Assembly (NCBI GenBank): GCA_001931875.2
Contig: MSJH02000745.1
Location: forward strand, 1-64,000
Direction: 5' to 3'
Source: Byssochlamys sp. IMV 00236
Taxonomy: Eukaryota > Ascomycota > Eurotiomycetes > Eurotiales > Thermoascaceae
DNA length: 64,000 bases
The notes under the pieces: model-generated
The model's database searches: none
What the model was told of the DNA's origin: nothing
What the model saw: the letters and a program-made list of their open reading frames with translations, nothing else
Made by a program: the position numbers and the translations under genes
Shown: positions 55,194 to 64,000 of the stretch, one piece after another
How the letters are laid out: the number at the start of each line of letters is the position of its first letter
Position numbering within the stretch: position 1 is the first letter of the stretch

Positions 55194-55302
55194 GAGCTCG
55201 AGCGGTGTGCCATCGGTCAGCATCTAACAGATTATTTTTATTGCTCCATTGTGGTTGTGTTGCTCGGCCTGTACCAGGCGGCTATTTCCTTCTGTTTCGA
55301 AA

Positions 55303-57120
55303 ATGGCGTCTCACCAACAAGCGGGTTCCTCTGTACCGCCTTCTAGCATCAACTCTCCAGCCCCTGCATCCACCAACGGTCAAGAAACTAGCAACACAAT
55401 GGCAGACCACGCGAAATCATCTCCTGCTCCCTCCCTGGCAGCCGATAGTGCCAGATCCAAACGAAATAAACGCGATAGTCGCAAAAAACGCGAGGCAAAA
55501 GGCCTTGATCAGGACAATATGCCCCCTAAAAAGAAAGCCGTCATTGCTCACAGCTCAGCTGTCCCCTCTTCTGCTCTTTCGATCCTTCGTCCTATGCTCC
55601 TTGCCGATCCTCGTCCCTCTGACCTCCTACCCGCGCAGCCCCGTCATCTGAACTTTGTGTATCAGAAGACTTCTGATGTCCTCAATCAGAGTTGGCGTTT
55701 CTACGAAGTCGTCGATAAACTCACAAACAAGAACGGCTTCCGTTACAGCTATGCCGTTGCCGATCCCGGATTTCCACACATCAAGTACCGCCAAACTGAT
55801 GTCCCGCCTTATCATGCTCGATTCAGCTTTGAGGATTCTCCTGCTGCGATCACCTTCACCCAAGATGCTTTGGCCGTTACGACCAACGAGCCCTGGCACA
55901 CTGCTCGTGCCAACGTCTGTGCAAGAGAGGGGTCTTATTATTACGAAGCTCGCGTCGTGAGTGGCATCGTCGATCCAGCACGGCGTGTGTCGAGCGCTGG
56001 TTCTGACTCCACATCTCGCGGACATGTTCGCCTCGGTTTTGCACGGCGTGAAGCTGAACTCGACGTCAACGTTGGGGTTGACTGCTATGGCTACGGCATA
56101 CGTGACGTGAATGGCGAAGTTGTCAATCGGATGCGCTGCGAGTATTTCTTCCCCAAGGGAGAGGCCATTCACGAGGGCGACGTGATAGGCATGCTTATTA
56201 CTCTTCCACCTCTCTCCCTCCATAAGAAAGTCGTCGAAGGCACCTATGACCCCGCTGTCGATGGCGATGGCAAGAACCTCCACTCTGACCAACCTTACTA
56301 TACCAATATGATCCGCGACCGTATCCCATTTCACCTCAAATCAGATTTCTGCTGGCAACAGTCTAATATCTTCCCAACCAAACATCTTCGAGACTACGCA
56401 TTCAACCTGAAGGAGACCCCCACCTTCGGCCCACCATCACCTCTGAACAGCGAAGATCCGTCTCTTCGTACCCTGCCTGGTTCTAGCATCACTATCTTCA
56501 AGAATGGCGTCAAGATGGGTACGCCTTTCAAAGAGCTCTACGCCTTCCTTCCGCCCGCCAGTCGACTGGCCAACGGGTCGAACAACCTTGGTATTGGCGA
56601 AAGAGAAAATGCAGACGATGGCATGATTGGGTACTTCCCCGCCGTCAGCTGCTATGGGGGAGGTGCGGTGGAATGTCGTTTCGAAGGACCCTGGTGGGTT
56701 GGTCCCCCTTCAACCACGGAGGACGGCCAGCCGATCCGTGCTATTGGAGAGAGATTCAACGATCAGATCGTGGAAGATGTCCTCGCTGACATCATTGATG
56801 AAGTCGAAGCTATGTTCCTGTGGGGTGGCCTGGAGGGAGACATTGTCGCGCGCAACACGGGCTTTGATGGCCAGGGAGCTGGTGGCATTGGAGGCGCGGA
56901 TGTGGCTAACGGCGGCGTGGGAGCCGTTTACCAGGCTGCTGCCGCATCATCTACTCGCTCTGCGCCTGCGGATGGGGACCATGATGAACCTGCCGGTCAT
57001 CATCTCAGTCATATCGGTAACGAAGATGGAATGAGCGTGGACGCAGTAAGCACGCCAGACGCTGGTCCTGTGGGCGCAGGAGTTGATGGCGCAGATGACA
57101 AGGATGTTGAGATGACCTGA
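55303..57120 (+). CDS. cclA: COMPASS subunit CclA (Bre2/Ash2-like)
   Basis: An intronless 605-residue frame from ATG 55303; the open frame runs slightly further up but without an ATG. CclA/Bre2 is the SPRY subunit of the Set1 complex that methylates histone H3 lysine 4. Its loss in A. nidulans is known to awaken silent secondary-metabolite clusters. The first 90 residues are low-complexity and end in a basic cluster (RSKRNKRDSRKKREAKG), possibly a nuclear signal. The split Ash2-type SPRY domain starts about residue 110 (YQKTSDVLNQSWRFYEVVDK). It includes EGSYYYEARV, GHVRLGFARREAELDVNVGVDCYGYGIRDVNG and FFPKGEAIHEGDVIGMLITL. The C-terminus is rich in Gly, Ala and Asp. There is no PHD finger, as in yeast Bre2. 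Confidence 0.93.
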   Translation: MASHQQAGSSVPPSSINSPAPASTNGQETSNTMADHAKSSPAPSLAADSARSKRNKRDSRKKREAKGLDQDNMPPKKKAVIAHSSAVPSSALSILRPMLLADPRPSDLLPAQPRHLNFVYQKTSDVLNQSWRFYEVVDKLTNKNGFRYSYAVADPGFPHIKYRQTDVPPYHARFSFEDSPAAITFTQDALAVTTNEPWHTARANVCAREGSYYYEARVVSGIVDPARRVSSAGSDSTSRGHVRLGFARREAELDVNVGVDCYGYGIRDVNGEVVNRMRCEYFFPKGEAIHEGDVIGMLITLPPLSLHKKVVEGTYDPAVDGDGKNLHSDQPYYTNMIRDRIPFHLKSDFCWQQSNIFPTKHLRDYAFNLKETPTFGPPSPLNSEDPSLRTLPGSSITIFKNGVKMGTPFKELYAFLPPASRLANGSNNLGIGERENADDGMIGYFPAVSCYGGGAVECRFEGPWWVGPPSTTEDGQPIRAIGERFNDQIVEDVLADIIDEVEAMFLWGGLEGDIVARNTGFDGQGAGGIGGADVANGGVGAVYQAAAASSTRSAPADGDHDEPAGHHLSHIGNEDGMSVDAVSTPDAGPVGAGVDGADDKDVEMT

Positions 57121-57752
57121 CCGTGGCAACCATCTTTCAGTGGTCACATCCCTTGAATAGTTCTCGGGCACATCCTCTCTTAATATTGTCCTCTACAGCA
57201 TCTCGCTCTCATTTTCAGTCTGGTCTCCTCGGAAAAGGCTATCTGGCCGCTCCTGGTTGTTAAAAATGATGTTGGTTTTGCTCTCCATGGGAATAGATGG
57301 CTTACGGGATACCTTTTCAAGAGCTCTTTTTTTTTTTTTTTTTGAGGTCCTTTTCAGCAAAGTGATGTGGCTTTCACGTTGTGCTGTACGATTACGGATT
57401 ATGGATTTGGTGGTTTTATTTTATTCCCCTGTATGTATGTACGCGAATATGCTCTCAAAAAAAAAGCCGCGCTTGGAATTTTCCAATCCTCCTTGTACCT
57501 TCTAGAAATAGTCCCTTCCAGTGATAAGGTAGCTATTATAGCTATCCTCTAACTGTCATTGTAATTTGGTATAAGGTTACATTCTTAATCATACATCGAG
57601 GCTGACTAAACCTCAGAAGAAAAAGTTCCCAGCTGCAGCCAGCCTGCAGCGATAACTAACACTGTACACATACAATCTAATCCAAGCCCAGCCAAGCCAA
57701 GCCAAGCCATGGAGATAAATATTCATCATAGACAAAACGTGAAACTTCGACC
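57121..57752. other. Convergent 3' region, cclA and GatA genes
   Basis: About 630 bp between converging genes. It holds a long T run (about 57329-57344), an A9 run near 57457 and three CCAAG units with AAGCC overlap near 57685-57710. No gene. Confidence 0.5.
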
Positions 57753-59508
57753 TTAATCCGTTCTCGCATCTTCTAGTAGATTGCCGACTTTCATCACCAG
57801 GTCGTCATCGCCGAATTGGCCGATTACCTGAATACCGATCATGTCTGTGCTTTGCTCGTTTTCGGGGTTGCGAATAGGCACGGATATGGCTGGTAATCCG
57901 GCCAAGCTTGCGGGAACGGTGAAGACGTCGTTGATGTAGGCGTTGACGGGGGGGATGTTGGGGTCTGTTAGAGAGGAGAGGTGTGGGGGGTACGAAGGAG
58001 CGGTGGGGGAGATGAGGACGTCCACGCCGAGATTGTTTGGGTGTTTTTGGGGAGTTGGTTCCGCTGTGGAGGTTTGAGAGGAGGAGGATGAGGAGGGAGA
58101 AGAAGCAAGTGGATTAGGCCGGGTGAAGGTATTATCAAAGTCGTTCTGGACGAGACGACGGACTTTCTGAGCTTGGATGAAGTAATTGTCCATCGCGTGG
58201 GCGCTTAACGTGAAGGCTCCGAGCAGGATTCGTCTCTGGACCTCTGGGCCGAATTTCTCTCCTCGCGTGCGGGCGTAGAGATATCCATCGGGGTCACCTC
58301 CGCTGTCTGGGCCTTCTGCGCGACTGCCGTAACGGATACCGTCGTATTTGGCCAGGTTGGAGGATGCCTCTGCCGGGGCAATGACATAGTATGCTGATAG
58401 CGCTAGCTTTGTTGCCGGTAGATAAACTGGATGGATTGTGTGGCCTTGTTTTTGAAGATGGCGCAGGGATGAGAGCCAGGCATCACGGACGGGCGGTGCT
58501 AGTTCAGAGATGTTGTATTCGACAGGGACACCCACTCGAAGGGGCCGCGAGACTAGCCGCTTCGACAAGGACGACTCAGCTAGCTGATCTATGATTCGGG
58601 AGCGTGTCGACTGTGAGAGACTTGTAGGATCTCGGGGATCATGGTGGTTGAGAACATCTGGAGTCATGTAAGCAGACTTGACTTGTTACAGCCAGATCTG
58701 GTTTTCATGAAGGGACAGACATACCAAAGACCTCGCGCACTGCAGCTGTATTCCTGGCAATAATACCAACTGTATCGAGAGAATTTGCATAGGGAACTAC
58801 TCCCCATCGCGAGATGAGCCCGTATGAGGGCTTGAAGCCCACCGTTCCAGTATAAGCGGCCGGAAGCCGTACTGAACCACCAGTATCCGTTCCCAAGGCC
58901 CTAAGATGATCTTAGCAATAGCAATCAGAAGCAAGTAATGACATCAAGCAGAACATACGCATAACATTGCTCCGTAGCAACCGCAACAGCACTGCCGCCA
59001 GAGCTTCCACCCGCAGATAACTCATGACCGCCATCCTTCCGATGTTGCTTAACTGGACCGAACCAGGACTGCGTCGAATGAGACCCCATGCCAAATTCAT
59101 CGAGGTTCGTCTTCCCTGCAACTACCGCTCCTGCACTGCCTAACTTCTCGACGACCGTTGCGTTGAAGGGGCTGTTGAACTTTTCTAGGATCCCCGAAGC
59201 GCATGTGGTCGGTAAGTCGCGCGTGCAGATATTATCTTTCACAGCGACGAGTTTTCCGTCGAGGGGAGAGCGTGGATTTCCTTAATCGCCATCAAGATCC
59301 AGAAATTAGCAACGATCTCCTTTTGAAAGAGAACATTAGGAATGAGGACGTAAGAGCCCCCCTCCTTACCATGCTGTCTCCGCGCATCCGCATCCCTCAC
59401 GGAGTCCAACCACGGACCGGAGCGCTGCAACGGCGTGATGAAGGCATTGAGGCCAGCATGTTTCTGCTGGTTAACGATGCATCTTTCTGCCTCGCGCAGG
59501 ACAGACAT
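57753..59508 (-). CDS. her2: Mitochondrial Glu-tRNA(Gln) amidotransferase subunit A
   Basis: Four exons (genomic): 59370-59508, 58959-59280, 58725-58900 and 57753-58657, giving 513 residues. This GatA (yeast Her2/Gep6) subunit of the mitochondrial GatFAB-type complex supplies ammonia to turn Glu-tRNA(Gln) into Gln-tRNA(Gln). The amidase signature is complete: the Lys in LVAVKDNI, the Gly/Ser-rich [14 protein letters not shown], the second catalytic Ser in [16 protein letters not shown], and [26 protein letters not shown]. Ser/Pro-rich low complexity ([21 protein letters not shown]) sits before the conserved end [11 protein letters not shown] and [16 protein letters not shown]. The start lacks an obvious long presequence. 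Phase holds at all joins. Confidence 0.93.
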
Positions 59509-60371
59509 TTATTTATGCCTGGGGATATATCGCTTAGATGAGGTTTACACTTGCATTTCTTTCTCCCGCAGCGGAGATGGAGAGTCCAGTCCGCACGTGG
59601 TCCGTGCATCGAGCCTTTGGTTGGTTCGAGTATGTATTTAGTAGGTAGTTATGGTAACTAAGCTGCGAACTGCAGCAGAAGTTAAAAGGAGAGGAACTGT
59701 CAGTTAAACAGCTACACGTCAAGGAAGAATATTATTGCACTAGATAGGATTGTGTGTGGTTTGCAGGACCTTTACATTCGAGTCCTCCTGAATCTCGTAT
59801 GACCTGTCTGTACTTGAACACACAATGGGCAAGTAACTATATTTACCCCAACGAATGTCCGTTTGGACGCCAGCTGTGGCATTGAGACTGATTATTTTGC
59901 TCCTAACTAGTCCTAGATGTCTAATGTTATCTGCTGCATGGCAACTGGACCGGGAGACGTAGCTGCGAAAGGATGGAAGAAGATCAAGAGCCGGAATAAC
60001 AATAGAAACATACATAGTTATACACACGCAGTATAATTACATATCAGATTAAAACCATCACCCGTCTCAACAATGGCCAAATATGTGCCTTTATTGATAA
60101 TATTTAACTAATTATCGCATTGTCTAACTTACTACTAACTTACCTCGGGTGAGCAGATCCCTTAAGCGACCGGTAGTTAGAAAAGCAGACAACGTCATCC
60201 CGGCTATGGAGAAGCTTCGCTCCGCCTTCCGCTAAATAAATAATGATATGAGCGAGTCGTTGCTCCAGTCGCTGCTCCAGACCAGACCATCATAGTCAGG
60301 ACTCGAATCCATCTTTCTCTCTTGCATTCGTGGTCAGTGAACATTGGTTACTATATCTCCCAACAGTCACC
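59509..60371. other. Divergent region between GatA and Etr1 genes
   Basis: About 860 bp between two genes for mitochondrial proteins read in opposite directions. TTAACTTACTAACTTACC-like repeats occur near 60127-60145. The word TTGCTCCAGTCGCTGCTCCAG near 60260 contains a direct repeat of GCTCCAG. No gene; shared control is possible. Confidence 0.5.
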
Positions 60372-61703
60372 ATGTTCTCTCGGGGCGCGCTTCGAACTGC
60401 TGCGAACAGGGTCCGCAGTGTCCCAGCAGCTCCCTTCGGTTTGGGATCTCCTCTGACCCGAACATGTCTGGAGCCAACCCGGAGGGCGGTTGCTGGTCAA
60501 TCGATCGAGGGTCGCAGATTCGTCTCTGCATACGGCTACCAGCAGGCCAAAGCTCTGGTCTACTCGAAGTATGGAGAGCCGAAAGACGTGCTCAAGTATG
60601 TGTGCCTGCGACAGCAATCAACGTTTTGGCGGGGATAGCGTGCTAACATGATCCTCGAAACGATTTCTAGGCTTCATAAGCACTCAATTGCCCCTCCTCA
60701 TGGGTCGCAGGTCACCCTCCGTCTGCTGACTGCGCCGCTGAACCCCGCGGATATCAACCAGATTCAGGGCGTCTACCCCAGCAAACCACCCTTCGAGACC
60801 ACGCTGGGCACGAGCGAGCCGTCCGCCGTCGCTGGAAATGAGGGTGCCTTCGAAGTCATCGCAACCGGTTCCGGCGTCAAGAATCTCAAGAAGGGCGACT
60901 GGGTGATCATGAAGCGCACGGGGCAGGGCACCTGGCGAACACACGCCCAGATGGACGAGTCGAAGCTGATCAAGGTTGATAAGGAAGGCTTGACTCCCCT
61001 CCAGGTCGGTACCGTCAGCGTCAACCCCGTCACTGCCTACCGCATGATCAAGGATTTCTGTAACTGGGACTGGCTGCGCGCTGGAGAGGAGTGGCTGATC
61101 CAGAACGGCGCCAACAGCGGTGTCGGACGCGCTGCCATCCAGCTGTCGCGGGAGTGGGGGATCAAGACTCTCAACGTAGTTCGGGACCGACAGACCCCCG
61201 AGGAGACGGAGGCGTTGAAGAAGGATCTGTACGACCTGGGCGCTACGGCCGTCGTGGCCGAGTCGGAGCTGCTTTCGAGCAGCTTCAAGGAGATAGTCAA
61301 TGAGCTCACCCGCAAGGGCAAGGAGCCCATCCGGCTGGGTCTCAACTGCGTCGGTGGTAAGAATGCCACCGCACTGGCTAAGGTTCTTGCTCCCGGATCG
61401 CAGCTTGTCACGTACGGTGCGATGTCCAAGCAGCCAGTGGCCCTGCCGTCCGGGCTTCTGATCTTCAAGGATCTGGTCTTCAGCGGCTTCTGGGTGAGCA
61501 AGTGGGGAGACAAGCACCCTGAGTTGAAGGAAGACACCATCAACGACGTGCTTCGTCTGACGAGGGCTGGCAAATTCAAGGACATCCCCGTCCAGGAGGT
61601 CAAGTGGACCTTTGACAAGGGCGAAACCGAGCTGGCAGAGGAGGTGAACGGTACCCTGGGTGGTTTCCGCAGTGGAAAGGGTGTTTTCGTCTACGAAGAG
61701 TAA
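60372..61703 (+). CDS. etr1: Mitochondrial 2-enoyl thioester reductase Etr1
   Basis: Two exons, 60372-60595 and 60671-61703, give 418 residues. Etr1 is the NADPH-dependent last enzyme of mitochondrial type II fatty acid synthesis, needed for lipoate and respiration. The first about 50 residues are Arg/Ser/Ala-rich and lack acids (MFSRGALRTAANRVRSVPAAP), a fair mitochondrial presequence. The MDR core shows KALVYSKYGEPKDVLK, APLNPADINQIQGVYP (with the catalytic Tyr typical of the family), GNEGAFEVIATG, and the nucleotide-binding QNGANSGVGRAAIQLSREWGIKTLNVVRDR. LNCVGGKNATALAKVLAPG and the C-terminal dimer segment follow. The length is as expected. The intron joins at a Lys codon. Confidence 0.95.
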
Positions 61704-61853
61704 ATTAATGCCTCATAGTTTCTGTAAGATTACAGTTGGATCTTGTTGGAAATCTCGACGTGGTTCTTATGTATATTCTGTCGAGCTATGCTATGGTCGT
61801 TTACACTTCTGCACGTAACAAAGTTGTGTTATACTGAAGTTACAGTGACCCAT

Positions 61854-63776
61854 CTACTGTTCGCATTGCCAGTTCTTCTGGATCCAACTGAGAATCGTGC
61901 TGGTTAGTGTCTTCCCTGCCATGTAGACTTCGGCGTCCTTTTTGAAGTCTACATCCAGCCCGGCGAACTTGGCCGCAATCGTCACGTACGGCTCGATAAA
62001 GTCAAGATAGACGAGATCTACAGTCTCAGGCTCGGACGAACCCTGAGAAGGGCCCGGCACAAAAGCCTGGATACAGTTAGGAACGCGGTAGAAGGAAATT
62101 GGCGAATGGACAGTATCATCGCCATCATCGCCCGCATCGTCATGTGTCGTGTACCCAGGAACCAGTTCTGTCTCCGAGTCTGCGGAAAGCGGGACTTGAG
62201 ATGCGGCTCCCCCCACGTCGATTGAGGTCGCCGCATTGAAGTCTTCATACTGTACGTCATGGGCGAAAGCCAACTGCTCTGGAGGGGTCAGAGGAACCCT
62301 CCGGACATCATTGGCAGACGCCTCTGTGAAAACTTGAGGCTGCTTATTTAAGACTTCCACAACCTTTTGCGCAACATTGTAAGGGACGTCCTTCACATAT
62401 CGGAACCCACTCGTGAACGGGGAGACAATGTAGACATCGTCCTGCGTAAATGGTCCCTTGAAGATGTCAAACCTGATAGCACCCGTGTTGATTATGGCCA
62501 GCGCGGGTTTGTCAGCTCGGGAGGCATCGTGCACTGAGCCGGGAAGGACTTCCTTCTCCAACCACGTGTAGATGCTGTCTTCACTTGGATACTTGGCACG
62601 AGTCATCCAAAGATCTTTGGGCGCGCAACCATGCACCAGATCAAGATGAAGTGCGCGCCGGGATTCTTCAATCAGACGGGATACATTCTGCCCATGTGCA
62701 GTGGGGAACGTATCTGCGTCCAAGCCGGTATGGTGATAGTAGGAAAAGAGGTTGTTGTCAATATATTTACGGTTGAAGCTGGGCGTCTTCGAACTGGGAT
62801 TGGCAGCAGTAGAGAGACCATCGATAGACATGAATCCAACGGTCTCCATGAAGCGGCCGCTGGCCAGGCCATATGCCTGAGCATCGTACTTGACGTAGTC
62901 CCGAATATGCCAGTGGCCACCGAAGAATTGAATGGGAGTGTCCCATCGGATACTTCGGATCTCCTTGAATATCGCCAGATATTCCTTCGAGCGGACCGGA
63001 ACATGACCTGCCACCAAGAATAAATCGACATCCTTATCCCGGATGGCCTCCTGAAACCAGTCCTCTTTGATCGTCTCCTCCACTGGCTGTACTACCGTGT
63101 TGTTGGCGTTGCCCGTAAAGTCAAATAGGAAGCCGAAGGCGACAATGCGAATTCCCTGGTTTTTGGTGGTAAATTTCTTGTATCGGGGAGCCAAGGGGAC
63201 CAATTGTTGGGTCTGGGGGTCGTAAATATCGATGTTCGATGCGAGATAGTTTCCTCTGAAATTAGGAACCGTGGTCAAGAACTCGGCTTCGGAGGTGTTT
63301 TGCTTGTAAAGCTCGTGGTTCCCGGACGAAAGGAGATCGATGTGCTGCTGCTTCAGAATTTCCGCTGTATAAATTCCCTTCGGTTCCGACGAGTCGTACA
63401 GGCCGTTCCCTTCCACACGATCGCCAGTATCGATCACCAACAGATCCCATCCTTGCGCCTCCGCCTTCTCCCGCATGTGAGTCGCGAACGAGACATAATC
63501 ACCCCAATCGGCCGAGAACGACGGCCTGCAGCTCTACGGTCAGCCGCAGTCAACCACCGGAAGTGAAGAGGAGAGGTCACGGACGAGCTCCAGATGGACA
63601 TACTCTTGCAGATGGCCGGCCAGCCAGCCGTGGGTATCAGTAGTGTGGAGGAAGTTGAGCTGGCCCCATGTCAAATCCCGCAACGGCGCGGGGATAGGGT
63701 CGGATGCGGAAGGCTGGGATGCGAGAACAGCAGTTGCGAGCGAAAGGAAGAGGGAGGAATAACAAAACATGTTCAT
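61854..63776 (-). CDS. Secreted metallophosphoesterase / 5'-nucleotidase-like
   Basis: Two exons (genomic), 63604-63776 and 61854-63525, with a 78-nt intron rebuilding a Glu codon, give 614 residues. A signal peptide ([20 protein letters not shown]) suggests secretion or vacuolar entry. The calcineurin-like metal-binding set is visible: the D-x-H in [23 protein letters not shown], the GNHE in [17 protein letters not shown] and GGHWHIRDY. The C-terminal half ([30 protein letters not shown]) matches the second domain of 5'-nucleotidases. It resembles the yeast YHR202W group, whose substrate is not firmly known. The open frame runs past the chosen ATG to 63842 but without another in-frame ATG. 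It converges with Etr1, with ends 150 bp apart. Confidence 0.9.
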
Positions 63777-63842
63777 GGACGATGAGGAGGTCAGAAGGAG
63801 AAGGAGAAGGAGAACAAGAACAAGACCAGCTCGAACATACAA

Positions 63843-64000
63843 TGACTGATAAGAGATCCCCAGTGATAACTATCAGACGGGGAGGAATGAATCAAGGAAG
63901 GGAGAGAGAAGGAAAGCATCGCATATCAGCGGAAGCTCCGTTCGGGATGGGGAACTTGGGAGGAGAGCTCGACAGTCCGAGGTCCGTCGTATGGTACGGT
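63843..64000. other. Upstream flank of the metallophosphoesterase
   Basis: About 160 bp of purine-rich sequence (GGAGGAATGAATCAAGGAAG, then GGGAGAGAGAAGGAAAG), on the minus strand a pyrimidine-rich promoter of the kind common before fungal genes. The window ends here. Confidence 0.4.

Noticed and set aside
1..64000. CRISPR arrays, insertion sequences or bacterial-type operons
   Set aside because: No regularly spaced repeats were seen, and genes carry spliceosomal introns, so the DNA is eukaryotic.

Overview
The window is nuclear DNA of a filamentous ascomycete, most likely an Aspergillus or a close Eurotiales relative. The evidence is the gene structure: short GT-AG introns of about 50-170 nt, often preceded by CTAAC/CTAAT branch points, in dense genes on both strands. 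The gene set fits too: a CatB-type secreted catalase, a TreA-type acid trehalase, HacA with its 20-nt unconventional intron, and a CclA/Bre2 COMPASS subunit. A 20-base run of N at 26609-26628 marks an assembly gap. About 29 protein-coding loci can be supported. Exon joins below were chosen by splice motif, reading phase and family conservation; none is backed by transcripts.

Region 1 (1-17.6 kb) looks accessory. It holds an F-box protein (-), a PLP-dependent decarboxylase (+), an Asp-box (sialidase-fold) protein (+), a GNAT acetyltransferase (+), a secreted catalase (+) and a cytochrome P450 (+). Next comes a decayed Copia-type gag remnant (-) lying between two diverged inverted repeats. A gene-poor stretch at 7.4-10.3 kb precedes the catalase.

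Region 2 (17.6-28.3 kb) is all on the minus strand: acid trehalase, the Smc5/6 subunit Nse1, a membrane-anchored coiled-coil protein with internal tandem duplications, and a Tda3-like FAD oxidoreductase beyond the assembly gap.

Region 3 (29.4-42.5 kb) is all on the plus strand: a short-chain dehydrogenase, the histone-fold repressor NC2-beta, actin-related protein Arp9, the Kin17 zinc-finger protein, an MFS transporter and an Aim6-like protein.

Region 4 (43.3-49.5 kb) is a minus-strand housekeeping block: ESCRT-III Did2/CHMP1, the unfolded-protein-response regulator HacA and the ribosome biogenesis factor Enp1/bystin. The HacA gene shows twin Ire1-type hairpins around a 20-nt intron and an 11-codon upstream ORF.

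Region 5 (49.9-53.3 kb) is a divergent pair of related condensation/CAT-like acyltransferases that share one 631-bp promoter. One copy carries a frameshift at a six-T run. This is the most accessory-looking unit in the right half.

Region 6 (54.0-64.0 kb) holds an unrecognised Pro/Ala-rich Cys/His protein, COMPASS subunit CclA/Bre2, mitochondrial glutamyl-tRNA(Gln) amidotransferase subunit A, mitochondrial enoyl reductase Etr1 and a secreted metallophosphoesterase. Apart from the acyltransferase pair there is no sign of a complete biosynthetic cluster. The window is mainly core genes with a few accessory islands.
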